Below are positions 21,461 through 33,523 of a stretch of 64,000 nt of DNA, piece after piece. The first letter of the stretch is position 1; the number at the start of each line of letters is the position of its first letter. The position numbers were made by a program, and so were the translations under genes. The stretch is from Torreya grandis (Eukaryota > Streptophyta > Pinopsida > Cupressales > Taxaceae): contig JARHVA010001921.1 of NCBI GenBank assembly GCA_037957365.1, positions 2,225,501-2,289,500 on the forward strand, given 5' to 3'. The notes beneath the pieces are model-generated. The model was not told where the DNA came from and did no database searches. It worked only from the letters and a program-made list of their open reading frames with translations.

Positions 21461-22159
21461 AAAGACTATGCTACCCCATAAACATTCATATACCTCATCA
21501 TTCCATCACCACCACTTTCATCTATCATGGACCCTTTTCTCCCCATTTATGATCACTTAATCACCTCCCTCCATAAGAATGAATGGGAAAATACATTGTT
21601 GGACCCTTCCTTGAGAAATGTAATAAGTGATACAAATATAAAGGTCCAATATCACATTAAATAAGTTAATCATAATTATTAATTCATTTTTTATCCCATT
21701 AGTTAGGATTAAGAAGATTTAAATCATTGACCTAATCTAAAAATGTGTTCCCCTAGTAAAGCCTATCAACTGGCACTAGGGATCCATCAAAGTCAAAATA
21801 ATCAATCAATTTCCCTTGGTGAAGCCCAACATCAAGCACCTAGAGGAAATCAAATTCAAATACAATTAGCAAATCCAAATAATGTCAAAATAATAGTTGA
21901 TAATCTTTCAAATACTTAGATCAAAGATGAACCACAAAAGCAAAGCATCTTAGATATCTTACAATACTTTATCATATGTCACTAATCAAATAAAGAATTT
22001 ACAACTCCTCTAATGATGTACGTGACTATTAGTCCTAATCCTCCATCACCCATCACACTATGATATCATGAACGCATAATCTAATCAAGTCCTATCATCC
22101 ATTCAAATCCATCACATCCATATCTCCCATCACCTCCCTAGATAACATTGTCTCTACTA
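21461..22159 (+). pseudogene. Coding-like remnant in the loop of the inverted repeat
   Basis: An ATG at 21527 opens MDPFLPIYDHLITSLHKNEW (about 44 codons). Further on, about 21755-22040, a stretch reads KAYQLALGIHQSQNNQ and later IKDEPQKQSILDILQYF with a few stops. Codon use and low stop density suggest a decayed protein, perhaps the N-terminal part of the same element's gag. I do not recognise it. Confidence 0.4.
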
Positions 22160-22499
22160 GGGGAGATGAAGACACTTGGTCTAGATATCATGAGGGATCA
22201 CCATCAAGAATCACACTAGGTCACAAGGACCCCAACACATCGAACAAAAACATTATCATAACATCACAAATCCCTTGAACAAGTATTGAATAAAGATCAT
22301 AATGATGATAACATCTTGCATCTCACCCATATTCAATAAATCAAAATGCCATAAAAAAATGTTTAATGGTGAAAACTAGTCTTTTGGTACCTTAGGAAAG
22401 TACCAAAATGAAAATTAGTTTTTAGTGTCATGGTATAATAATCTATTATTTGCATTATTCCTCAATACTTGGGGGAAAATCCATCCATTTCATATCCTC
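22160..22499 (-). repeat. Inverted repeat, right arm
   Basis: Read on the minus strand it reproduces the 21116-21460 arm, including the same frame end (EDMKWMDFPPSIEE then stop). It therefore derives from a second copy of the element in opposite orientation. Confidence 0.75.
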
Positions 22500-23752
<1,253 letters not shown>

Positions 23753-24118
23753 GTTTTATTTGCATCATATCTTTTGGATAAATGAACAAGGATGCTATAA
23801 GGACACCAAAAGTGCCCTTGAGGATGCAAAGTTCACCATTTACCCATGTACTTTGGCACAATATCCTCTTGGTCATCTTTATATCACGAGGCATATTGTC
23901 AAGTCCTATATTTAATGGATTACTTAGAATATGATTATTTTTATGATAGTTGTGATGGTTTGATCATTTACACCCTCATCATTTATCTAATCATCTTATC
24001 ATTCCTATTTCTATCACCAATCTAATCCTCTTGACCCATCTGAATAACATCCAATATTTTATCCTCATGTAATAACATGAACCATATCTTTCAATCACTA
24101 ATAATTATAATCATACAC

Positions 24119-24159
24119 ATCATCATCATCATAATCATCATCATCATCATCATCATCCT
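24119..24159. repeat. (ATC)n microsatellite
   Basis: A run of ATC triplets with one ATA interruption, inside the CATC-rich region. Confidence 0.85.
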
Positions 24160-24671
24160 CTATCCACAAGATAGAACTACATCAGCCTAAGGTCTTTTTA
24201 GACTATGTAGGTGGTACTTGGTCACTTTTTAGTGCCCAAGGATACCTTGGACATTATATCTTCTCTTACTCCATTGCATGTGCCTTTTCTATGGGCATCA
24301 TCACTACCCATTGGTCACTTGATCATATCAACCCTTATCTATCATCATCTTCATCATATCATTTAACTTTAGCCTTGAGATACAGTAATCATTAATCATT
24401 AATATTATCAAATTAGTCTTATCCTAGCCAATAGATCTCCCTTGAATGTGTCCTTGCTTAGGATACATCTAAATTTTATGGCCTTTTAATCCTATCATCA
24501 CTATGATATGGTTGATTCCCCCTTGGGATGTGTCTGTTGTCCCCCAAAAATATCACTCATTTTTGGGACAACATTTGAACTATTTTGGTCTTACAAACCA
24601 AAATCCTCTCTTCCCCTTTCAAAAATTGTTCTAAGCATTCAGTTTCTTCATTTTTCAAAGCTTTCTCAAAA

Positions 24672-24800
24672 ATCTATGGACTCTGCAGGCTTGAATCTAT
24701 GGACTCTGCAGGCTTGAATCTATGGACTCTATAGGCTTGAATCTACGAACTCTATAGGCTTGAATCTATAGACTCTGTAGGTCCATTTCTATAGACTCTT
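24672..24800 (+). repeat. 23-bp tandem repeat in the Gypsy-2 5' LTR
   Basis: Five units of AATCTATGGACTCTGCAGG plus CTTG. The 3' LTR has seven units at 30017-30182. Confidence 0.88.
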
Positions 24801-24859
24801 TCAAGGGACTCAAATCTACAGACTCTATAGATATGTTTCTATGGACTCAACATGCTTGA

Positions 24860-25360
24860 AGTTAGCAGGTTCAATAGGTTCAAAGGTTTCTATAGGTGAG
24901 TTTAATCAAAATAACAAGTTTCTAATGCTTAGTCATTTTTAGGATTGGTTCAACGCCTTGGTTCAACTAAAAATGTTCATTAGCAAGCTTCTAAGCAAGG
25001 AATGAACCATTGAACAGTTGAACCTTGAACCGTTTTGGTCCAATGGGTTCAATGGGTTTAAATGTTCAACATCATTAGCAAGAGTTAAGCACTTCAACAA
25101 AGGTTCAATAGGTTTAATGGTTCAACAGGTTCAACGAGCAGTTGGTTCAATGCATTTTGTTCAAGTAATCAAAGGACTTAGTGAAAAACAAAGGAATGAA
25201 CCATTGAACCTTGAACCAAATTGGTTCAATGGGTTCAATGGGTTCAATCAGTTCAAAGAGGTCAAAAGACTTAGATAAAAAGATGGCTTCAAATGCAAGA
25301 TTGAACCATTGAACTGTTGAAACAAAGCTGGTTCAATCAGTTGGTTGAATTAGTAGGTTC
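24860..25360 (+). repeat. GGTTCAA-rich low-complexity block in the Gypsy-2 5' LTR
   Basis: More than twenty GGTTCAA/TTGAACC words occur on both strands, often as GGTTCAATGGGTTCAATGG or AACCATTGAACC. Because TTGAACC and GGTTCAA are reverse complements, many hairpins are possible. The 3' LTR counterpart is 30255-30730. Confidence 0.8.
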
Positions 25361-25585
25361 AAGGGGCTACCCCAAAGCCAAAGGAACAAGTACCCTTATG
25401 AAGGGCTGTGAACCAAGCCAAGTGCCCTTGCAGAGGGTAGTGAGCAAAAGCAGACAAAGTGAACTCCTTCAGAAAAGTGAAAGAGGCAAAAGACAAAGTG
25501 AAATCCTTCAGACAAATTGTCTAAAGGAATTTTCTTGAAAGACAAAGCAAAATCTTGGTAGGAAAGATGCAAAGGCAAGGAAGAT

Positions 25586-25612
25586 TTCCTTCAGACAAAT
25601 TGTCTGAAGGAA
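25586..25612. repeat. Perfect 12-bp inverted repeat
   Basis: TTCCTTCAGACA and TGTCTGAAGGAA are separated by AAT. A near copy is at about 25507-25533. Both lie in the segment missing from the 3' LTR. Confidence 0.9.
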
Positions 25613-27224
25613 TTCCTTCGAACATTCTATCTAAAGGACATAAAGGATAAATCCCACTAAGAGAAAGAAACTCGAAAGCCACCATGTGTCAATTATAAAG
25701 TAGAGCAGAATACATCATGTGTCCTATTATGACTTAACAGAGCGTGACAAGTGTTTGCATCGATGTTCCCATTTTGACGTTGCTCAGGAAAGACATGTCA
25801 TGGATCCCATTTTTCATGAGTTTCTAATGAGTTTCATAATAGTGGAACTTGCCACTCATCAAAGACACAAAAAGGACCCCCTAAAGACTTAGATAAGAAA
25901 GGCTATAAAGGACAAAGAAGCAACATGGATGATTCCAAAGGCAAGTTCAATTAAAGTGATGGTTCAACTAGAGAGCAAAGAAGCACTTAAGCAGTGAAGA
26001 GAGGAGTGAAACCAAAGGACCAAAAATATCTTCAAAAGAGTTATTCCTAGTAGGTGAAATAGTGGATCAAGTAGACTTTTAAGTGCACCAAATCAAGGAT
26101 GCAAGCCTATTTTTCTTTCGTGAAGTAATGGTGAATTGGACAGCTACGTAGACATTAGAGAAAGGACTAGATAGTCCATACCAAGGAAGAGACATTAGAT
26201 GAATGGACATGCCATAGTTGAGGCAATGCGTTGTTCCCATCATGGTCCCTCCAGATAGAACTAAAGGTGTATTGAAGATGTTGACTGCAGTATGGGCCTT
26301 TTTCATGAAAACAAGCACCCAAGTCTTTCTTGGAGTGCTATATATTGTAATCTCTCATTTGTTACAAGAGAGATCTTCTCGTTACCAGAAGCAAAACTCT
26401 ACCCAAATTGAAAGGTGAATATTGAGACTTTGAGCTCAGATTGTAGTTCATATTATTTTATTTGAATGAGAAAGCAAGTGACTTGTAGACTTTATGTTGT
26501 TATATCTTGTATTATTTTAGGAAATTGTTCTTATGTCTATTTCCTAAGAGCATTCTTGTTTATTTGATCTAACAAGCAGAACTACAGGAAATAATCAGGA
26601 AGGTGTCCTAAAGCTAGCTACTTTCAGACTTTGCATTGTCATAATTGTCTTCAATGTGTGTTTCCTTTTTGTTTCCATGTAAAAGACCTTGGGACGACTT
26701 TGTACCCCCATTGTTCTTCATATCTCACTCTTAGGTAGTCAAGGTGGAGACTTTGCGCTACATCTTAGGCTACTGGTTACTCTACACTTTTGGTTATTAG
26801 TTACTTACCAGAAAGATTTGTATTGTTTGTAAGAACAAGCACTTCTAAAAGAAGAGAAGTGCCTTCTATCACTTCACCAAGATTTCTACTATCTAGGAAG
26901 GGATCTGGCTCTTGGCTGAACGTTACTTTTGAAAGAAGAGAAATATTTTCACCAATCACCCAAGATTTCTCCTCTATTTGTTAGCATCATCTCTGAAAGA
27001 AGAGAGATGGATGGTTTATCCTACCCATGTGTCTTACTTTCTACTTATATATATAGTATATAGCCTCCACATATTTAATAGGGAACCTCCCCTTGATGAG
27101 AGGAGAGATTTGTCCCCTCTTGATGTAGTAAACTTGCACACCAAGATGACCCATCTCCCTATGTTGTGGTGATAAGAAATATTTTAGTCACCAGTTAGCT
27201 GGCTGACAAAATATTCACCCAACA

Positions 27225-27250
27225 ATTTTTAGTGACTCTGCTGGGGATGA
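27225..27250 (+). other. Gypsy-2 primer-binding site
   Basis: TAGTGACTCTGCTGGGGA, starting about 5 bases after the LTR end, resembles the TGGCGACTCTGCTGGGGA site of many Tat/Ogre-type Gypsy elements, which I recall as tRNA-Arg-type. Two bases are decayed. Confidence 0.7.
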
Positions 27251-27538
27251 ATGTGTAGTCTGAAGCCTCAAGTTTTAGATTAAAGCAGTTCCTTCCCTTA
27301 TCCATTTTATATACTCTAGCGACTCTATTATGTGTCCTACCCATTATTCATTATAGCCTTACCATCTTCCTCCACCTCTATTATATTATCTAGTCTGCAA
27401 AACCAGAGCTGCTGGGAAATAGTGCGTAGTTTGAAGCCTCAAGCCTCAAGATAAAATAGGGCCAGTCCTTTTCCATTTTTGATTCACAATCTGGCCACTC
27501 CACCCATATTTTTTATCCCTATTTTACATAATTAAATC

Positions 27539-28660
27539 ATGGCAGTTCGAGGCCCCTGGGGTAACTCTTTTGGCCCACTCAACTTGACTCCACCTCTGCA
27601 TGAACTCCCACATAGTACAAGAAAGAATTTCCCCAAATTATTTGGTGATGGGATAGTTCACCCTTATGAACACATTACAGCCTTCAACATAGCCTGTGGT
27701 GTTATAGAGGTGGAATTTGAAGACATGGTATTCAGGATTTTTGTGGAGACACTACAAGGTGCTATTGTAGACTAGTTCTACCATCTGCAAGCTAGATCAA
27801 TGACTGACTAGGATACACTCAAAACCAAGTTTGAAGCTAGGTTCAAGCCTGTAGAGGATGTGCATGCTTTGCTGGCCTATCTCACTCAGATGAAGAATGA
27901 ACCTCATGAGCCTATGAGGGATTTTATTGCTAGGTTCAACAAGTTGAGGCACAAGATTCCCATGATCGCCCAGTTGACACCTCAAAATCTCAAATGCTTT
28001 TTCATCAACTCACAGCTGCCTGAAGTGAGTTTTCTATTGAGATGGGCTAGACACATTAACCTTGAGGCTGCTCAAGACTTGGCTACTAAGCTAGAAGATG
28101 ACCTTATCTTGGCAGGAAAGATAAGGAGAGATCCTAACAGAGGTAAACCATCTTCATCTTTTGAATACTCACCCACAGCCACCATTGACCCAATGGTACA
28201 AAAGCTCACAAATGAATTGCTAGACTTGAAAAGGCAAATGGCACAAGGTATGTCTTCTACTCCTCTATATAAAGATATACCAAAGAGGACATTCCCCAAT
28301 TAGCCATATCAAGGCAATGTTGCCAAAAGTCAAGGGTAACCAAATCACCTTCCTCCCCCATAGAGGAACCTTGTCCTTGAAGCACCTCCAACCAACTCAG
28401 CAATTGGATATCTGGAAACAAAACATGTTTCCTATTTCTAACTTGAGTTCAAGCAAGAAAATGGTGTTGATCTCTTCAGGGAGGATATAGAATAATTAGC
28501 TAGCGACTCCCACATTGGTTTCCTAAATTACCAGGATGAACCTAGAAGTGAAGGTGAAGCAGTCAAAGAATCATATGCAATATTCACCCAGTCTGAGAAT
28601 CAATCAGCCTAGCAAGCTGATAAAGAAAGAACAAAGGAATGAAATCAACCTATAATTCCA
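27539..28660 (+). pseudogene. gag: Gypsy-2 gag, broken
   Basis: The likely start is ATG at 27539 (MAVRGPWGNSFGPLNLTP). Gypsy gag landmarks are NFPKLFGDGIVHPYEHITAF (about 27630), RIFVETLQGAIVD.FYHL (about 27740), then TLKTKFEARFKPVEDVHALL, EPHEPMRDFIARFNKLRHKI and KCFFINSQLPEVSFLLRWA, ending in LATKLEDDLILAGKI (about 28120). Stops are at 27773, about 27810 and 28301, then several more in the Pro-rich tail. No frameshift was found. Confidence 0.9.
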
Positions 28661-29190
28661 ATTTCTATGTGGGGAACCACTCTACCTTTCTAGTCAAAGG
28701 ACCTAGTGATTGCTAAGAAGGTTAGTACATCAAACATCTCTGCACCTTCTACTTCAACTTTGCAGATCAGTCCTCCCCCTCCCAAAAACCAAAAGGATAA
28801 ACTCGCATCCTCTCTTCCAAGTCCATCTTACTCATTTGACATGATTGATCATGTCAAGAAATCTGAAATTCAAAAGACTTAGTTTGAATCCCTATAAGCC
28901 AATCTTGAGCAATTAAACATTAGTGGAGAACTAGGTGTGGACCTGTCTGAGGCAAAGATTGTGGTTACCCAAACGTCAGCCCCTGCTACTCAAATTCTAT
29001 TTGAGCCTTCAAATAGGGGTAATTACTTCTTGACCATAGAGGATGCTCATGTCCCAGTTGATGAAAGTCCTATAGCTAGCAATCTAGGATTTCATCCAAA
29101 CAAGGCATCAAAAAAATTGGTAGGGCACAATACAAATCAAGAAGGATCTTCCATCTCCCACGAAGAGAAATTTGATAGAAGATCAGCTTC
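28661..29190 (+). pseudogene. Gypsy-2 linker where the protease region should be
   Basis: The gag frame continues: SAPSTSTLQISPPPPKNQKD, then SYSFDMIDHVKKSEIQKT (about 28830-28880), similar in kind to the PINIVDQLKKTLAQVSIWD segment before the protease of 49335-59754. No DSGA-type protease active site is present, so the protease appears deleted. Confidence 0.6.
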
Positions 29191-29420
29191 TGATGATGCT
29201 TGGATCCTAGAATTTGATGGCAGCAATTCTTCCATAGCCGGATGTGGATCTCTGTTGCTCGGATTGAAAATTGCTCAGGGTGAAGAGGTTAAACTCCTTC
29301 ACACCAAAGGAGATGCTAAGTTGATGGTTTGTTAGGAGTTTGATGCTAACAATCAAAGCATGTGTTGGACTGAACCAATAGAATAACAAGTTATGATGGT
29401 GGACCATACTGCTGTATTTT
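29191..29420 (+). pseudogene. Gypsy-2 extra RNase H, N-terminal fragment
   Basis: DDAWILEFDGSNSSIAGCGS (about 29194-29253) matches the first strand of the extra RNase H in 49335-59754 (LWTLNFDGARSKHGAGAG); the catalytic Asp of FDG is present. LLHTKGDAKLMVC may be the GD-containing strand. The domain is truncated, and the frame runs into the integrase tail. Confidence 0.6.
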
Positions 29421-29665
29421 GAAGTCAACAAAAAGAACTCTTCACCAAGAGAGCAAGGAGTTATGGTTTTCAGTTTGAAGACCACATCCTGCCATGGGGC
29501 AAGAAGAAGAAAGAGCCAAGAGGAAGACATAGAAAATTGGTTTTTCGGTGGAGAGTTCCATTCACCCAACACCGTTTCTAGGGACAAAATGGTTTCCTAC
29601 TGGTTTATCATCATGGCAAACCATTTTCACTATCTCATAGTGGGTGGCATTTGAAGTACTTTAAA
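29421..29665 (+). pseudogene. Gypsy-2 integrase C-terminal fragment
   Basis: In the same frame, KELFTKRARSYGFQFEDHIL, RGRHRKLVFRW and SGWHLKYF correspond to the C-terminal KR.R...F..GD.VL, GKL...W.GP and NG.HLK.Y landmarks of Gypsy integrase. One TAG interrupts at about 29579. Everything between the extra RNase H start and here is missing, so this marks the deletion end point. Confidence 0.65.
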
Positions 29666-29881
29666 TCTTGAGGCATCAGATAAGATCATATGTATATATG
29701 TATATTTGTATAGTCTTTAGTTCTATTTCATGCTTTTCATTTTCATTTTTGGAGCCTTTCTTTTTGGGTAGCATGACTCCATAGCCCAATAGCACACTTC
29801 AAGGCACTGGAGATTCTGGTTTCTACTCCCCTCAGTTATTCCAAGTTTTCAACTGAAGGAAGTTCCCCAACTGGAGCTAGC

Positions 29882-32402
29882 TATTGTCCCCCAAAAATAT
29901 CACTCACATTATGGACAACATTTGAACTATTTTGGTCCTACAGACCAAAATCCTCTCTTCCCCTTTCAAAAATTATTCTGAGCATTTAGGTTCTTTATTT
30001 TTCAAAGCTTTCTCAAAAATCTATAGAATCTGCAGGCTTGAATCTATGGACTCTACAGGCTTGAATCTACGGACTCTACATGCTTGAATCTATAGACTCT
30101 GTAGGCTTGAATCTATGGACTCTACAGGCTTAAATCTATGGACTCTATAGGCTTGAATCTATGGACTTTGCAGGCGCATTTCTATGGACTCTTTCAAGGG
30201 ACTCAAATATATGGACTCTACAGATATGTTTATACGGACTCAACATGCTTGAAGTTAGCAAGTTCAAAGGCTTCTACAAGTGAGTTCAATCAAAATAACA
30301 AGTTTCCAATGCTTAGTCATTTTCAAGATTGGTTCAATGCCTTGGTTCAACTAAAAATGTTCATTAGCAAGCTTTTAAGCAAGGAATGAACCATTGAACC
30401 ATTGAACATTGAACAATTTTGGTCCAATGGGTTTAATGGGTTCAAAGGTTCAACATCATTAGCAAGAGTTAAGCACTTCAGCAAAGGTTCAATGGGTTCA
30501 ATGGTTTAATAGGTTCAATGAGCGGTTGGTTCAATGCATTTTGTTCGAGCGATCAAAGGACTTAGTGAAAAATAAAGGAATGAACCATTGAACCATTGAA
30601 CCTTGAACCAAATTGGTTCAACGGGTTCAATCAGTTCAAAGAGATCAAAAGACTTAGACAAAAAGATGGCTTCAAATGCAAGATTGAACCATTGAACCGT
30701 TGAACTAAAGGTGGTTCAATCAATAGGTTTAAGGGGCTACCCAAAAGCCAAAGGAATAAGTGCCCTTATAGAGGGCTGTGAACCAAGCCATGTGCCCTTA
30801 CAGAGGGTAGCAAGCAAAAGCAGACAAAGTGAACTCCTTCAGAAAGTGAACAAGGCAAAAGACAGCCTGAAAGCCACCACATGTCCATTATAAAGTAGAG
30901 CAAAATACGTCACGTGTCCTATTATGAATCAGTAGAGTGTGACATGTGTTTGCATCCATGTTCCCCTTTTGAAGTTGCTCAGGCAAGACGTGTCATGGAC
31001 CCATTTTTCATGAGTTTCTAATGAGTTTCATAATAGTGGAACTTGCCACTCATCAAAGACGTAGAAAGGACCCCCCAAAGACTTAGATAAGAAGGGCTAT
31101 AAAGGACAAAGAAGCAACATGGATGATTCCAAAGGCAAGTTTAATTAAAGTGATGGTTCAACCAGAGAGCAAAGAAGTGCTTAAGTAGTGAAGAGAGAAG
31201 CAAAACCAAGGGAACATAAATATCTTCAAAAGAGTTATTCTTAGTAGGTGAAATAGTGGATCAAGTAGACTTTTGAGCACACTAAATCAAGGATACAAGC
31301 CTATTTTTCTTCCATGAAGTAATGGCGAATTGGATAGCTACATAGACATTAGAGAAAGTACCAGATAGTCCATACCAAGGAAGAGACATTAGATGAATGG
31401 ACATGCCATAGTTGAGGCAATGCATTATTCCCAGCATGGTCCCTCCAGATAGAACTGAAGGTGCATTGAAGACGTTGACTATAACATGGGCCTTTTTTAT
31501 GAAAACAAGCACCCAAGTCTTTCTTGGAGTGTTATATATTGTAATCTCTCATTTGTTACAAGAGAGATATTCTTGTTACCAGAAGCAAAACTCTGCCCAA
31601 ATTAAAAGGTGAATATTGAGACTTTGAGCTCAGATTGTAGTTCATATTATTTTATTTAAATGAGAAAGCAAGTGACTTGTAGAATTTGTGATGTTATAGC
31701 TTGTGTTATTTTAGGAAATTGTTCTTATGTCTATTTCTTAGGAGCATTCTTGTTTATTTGATCTAACAAGTAGAACTAGCGAAAGTAATCAAGAAGGTTT
31801 CCTAAAGCCAACTACTTTTAGACTTTGCACTATCATAGTTGTCTTCAGTGTGTGTTTTCTTTCTATTTCTATGTAAAATACCTTGGGATGACTTTGTCCC
31901 CCCATTGTTCTTCGTATCTCACTCTTGGGCAGTCGAGGTGGAGACTTTGTGCGACATCTTAGGCTATTGGTTACTCTACACTTTTGGTTACCAATTACTT
32001 ACAAGAAAGATTCTTGTTGTTTGCAAGAACAAGCACTTCTGAAAGAATAGAAGTGCCTTCTATCGCTTCACCAAGATTTATACTATCTAGGAAGGGATCT
32101 GGCTCTTGGCTAAACATTACTTCCAATCACCAATCAACCAAGATTTCTCCTCTGTTTGTTAGCATCATCTCTAAAAGAAGAGAGATGGATGGTTTATCCT
32201 ACCCTCGTGTCTTACTTTTTGCTTATATATATAGTATATATCCTTCAAATAATTAATAGGGAACCTCCCCTTGATGAGAGGAGAGATTTGTCCCTTGTTA
32301 ATGTAGTAAACATGCACACCAGGATGACCCATCTCCCTATGATGTGGTGATAGGAACTATTTTGGTCACCAGTTAGCTGGATGACAAAATATTCACCCAA
32401 CA
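29882..32402 (+). repeat. Gypsy-2 3' LTR
   Basis: It starts TATTGTCCCCC (TG decayed to TA) and ends ACCCAACA. It has seven 23-bp units, an intact G-box CACGTGTCC at 30911-30919, and lacks the roughly 190 bases with the palindrome. The upstream tract AACTGGAGCTAGC is a weak polypurine candidate. Confidence 0.92.
30017..30182 (+). repeat. 23-bp tandem repeat in the Gypsy-2 3' LTR
   Basis: Seven units, against five in the 5' LTR at 24672-24800. Confidence 0.88.
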
Positions 32403-32407
32403 GTGTC

Positions 32408-32746
32408 GACAACCATGACACCCATCATCTCTATTCCCTATTCATGTGTCTTTTCCAAGGGCATCACTATAAATTTTTATCTCACTACTCAATTATAATC
32501 CATTTTTTTAATCATCTAACTCATGTCTAGCATCCCATCCCCTTATCTATCTATTGCATCCCACTCCTCATTTCTTATTTCAAGTGGCCATTTGTCTCAT
32601 TCTTCACCGCATATCCCCTTGAGGGGGCATTATATCCATTAACATAATCATCTAATAACATTAATCAATGACATGGTTTTTATTTGAAATAAAATTACTC
32701 CTACTTCATCCACTCATAATTCCCTTTCAAAGAGGGGCAAAATATA
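32408..32746 (+). other. Outer element 3' end of interior, with polypurine tract
   Basis: CATC-rich sequence like 18.7-24.5 kb, confirming it is the continuation after the Gypsy-2 insertion. CAAAGAGGGGCAAAA at 32728-32742 is a plausible polypurine tract for the LTR that follows. Confidence 0.6.
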
Positions 32747-33509
32747 TGCACCTAAAATTGCTTGCTTCATTATTGTCAACTAATATTCCTATTAGTCAAC
32801 ACTAATTCCACTTAACCTATTTTATCACACTAATTCATCCCATTAATAATTATTTATCTAATATCCCCTTACATTATCCTTCATTAACTAACCTTATTTA
32901 TCCCATTTAATTCAATAATTCGTCTAAATCTCCCATTATCCTAATCTAATTCTAGTTATCCATTATATGGAAATTTTTAATTCCCATAACCCCACCTACC
33001 CACATACTAAACTACACCCTAGAATTTCCTACATACCTAATACCTAATCATCTACCTAATCCTTATCTATCTCCCACTTAATCCTCCATTATTTCTAAAC
33101 TAATTGAGAAGTCTCTAGAATTGGAGAAACTCCTCCAAGTCTCTGGAAGTCTCTAAAACTAGATACTTCTAAATAATTTTAAATTATTTAAAATATCACA
33201 CCATTGTCATATAAAATACATTATTTTTAAATACAAAAATAACTATAATTCCCATAACATAATCATGAAAAACCAATCCTTCAATCAAGCATCTATCATC
33301 CATTATATTTGATTAAGCATCCATGTTACTCTGAGTCTATATGCAAGCACAAATTCACTAGAACAACCTAGAAGGAGGTGATATGAAGAAAGGAATTTTT
33401 AAAGGTATATTTCATTATTATTTTTCTCATTAATCCTTTTTAATATTCAGTTTGTGTTTTGAGTTGAATTATCTTTTTTAATTCATAGTATGCTCAAAAT
33501 CCTGCTATA
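32747..33509 (+). mobile_element. Outer element 3' LTR
   Basis: It is taken to start at TGCACC just after the polypurine tract; homology with the 5' LTR begins at 32777. It ends near GCTATA (33509), aligned with GATACA at 9059. It contains the uninterrupted version of the Copia-1 target site (about 32855-32866). Confidence 0.65.
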
Positions 33510-33523
33510 ACTAGTTTATGCAA

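Larger units (their letters stand above)
24535..27224 (+). repeat. Gypsy-2 5' LTR
   Basis: It starts TGTTGTCCCCC and ends ACCCAACA. It carries a 23-bp repeat (24672-24800), a GGTTCAA-rich block (24860-25360), a perfect palindrome (25586-25612) and G-box-like CCATGTGTC sites (25682 and about 25716). About 190 bases around 25510-25670 are absent from the 3' LTR. Confidence 0.92.
24535..32402 (+). mobile_element. Gypsy-2: Tat-like Gypsy with internal deletion, long LTRs
   Basis: LTRs of 2690 and 2521 bp flank a 2657-bp interior, with a perfect 5-bp duplication GTGTC at 24530-24534 and 32403-32407. The interior holds gag, a linker, the start of an extra RNase H and the integrase C-terminus; protease core, RT, classical RNase H and integrase core are absent. 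It would depend on enzymes from a full-length relative, so it is a non-autonomous derivative. The same gene order survives in full in 49335-59754. Confidence 0.92.

Noticed and set aside
24860..25360. tRNA genes suggested by GGTTC words
   Set aside because: There is no A-box, no cloverleaf and no CGAATCC continuation; the words are a tandem low-complexity block.
26079..27172. Several frames of 60-80 codons repeated at 31282-32350
   Set aside because: They are within the Gypsy-2 LTRs on both strands and have no protein motif.
29207..29587. 126-codon minus-strand frame
   Set aside because: Antisense to the extra RNase H/integrase remnant of Gypsy-2.
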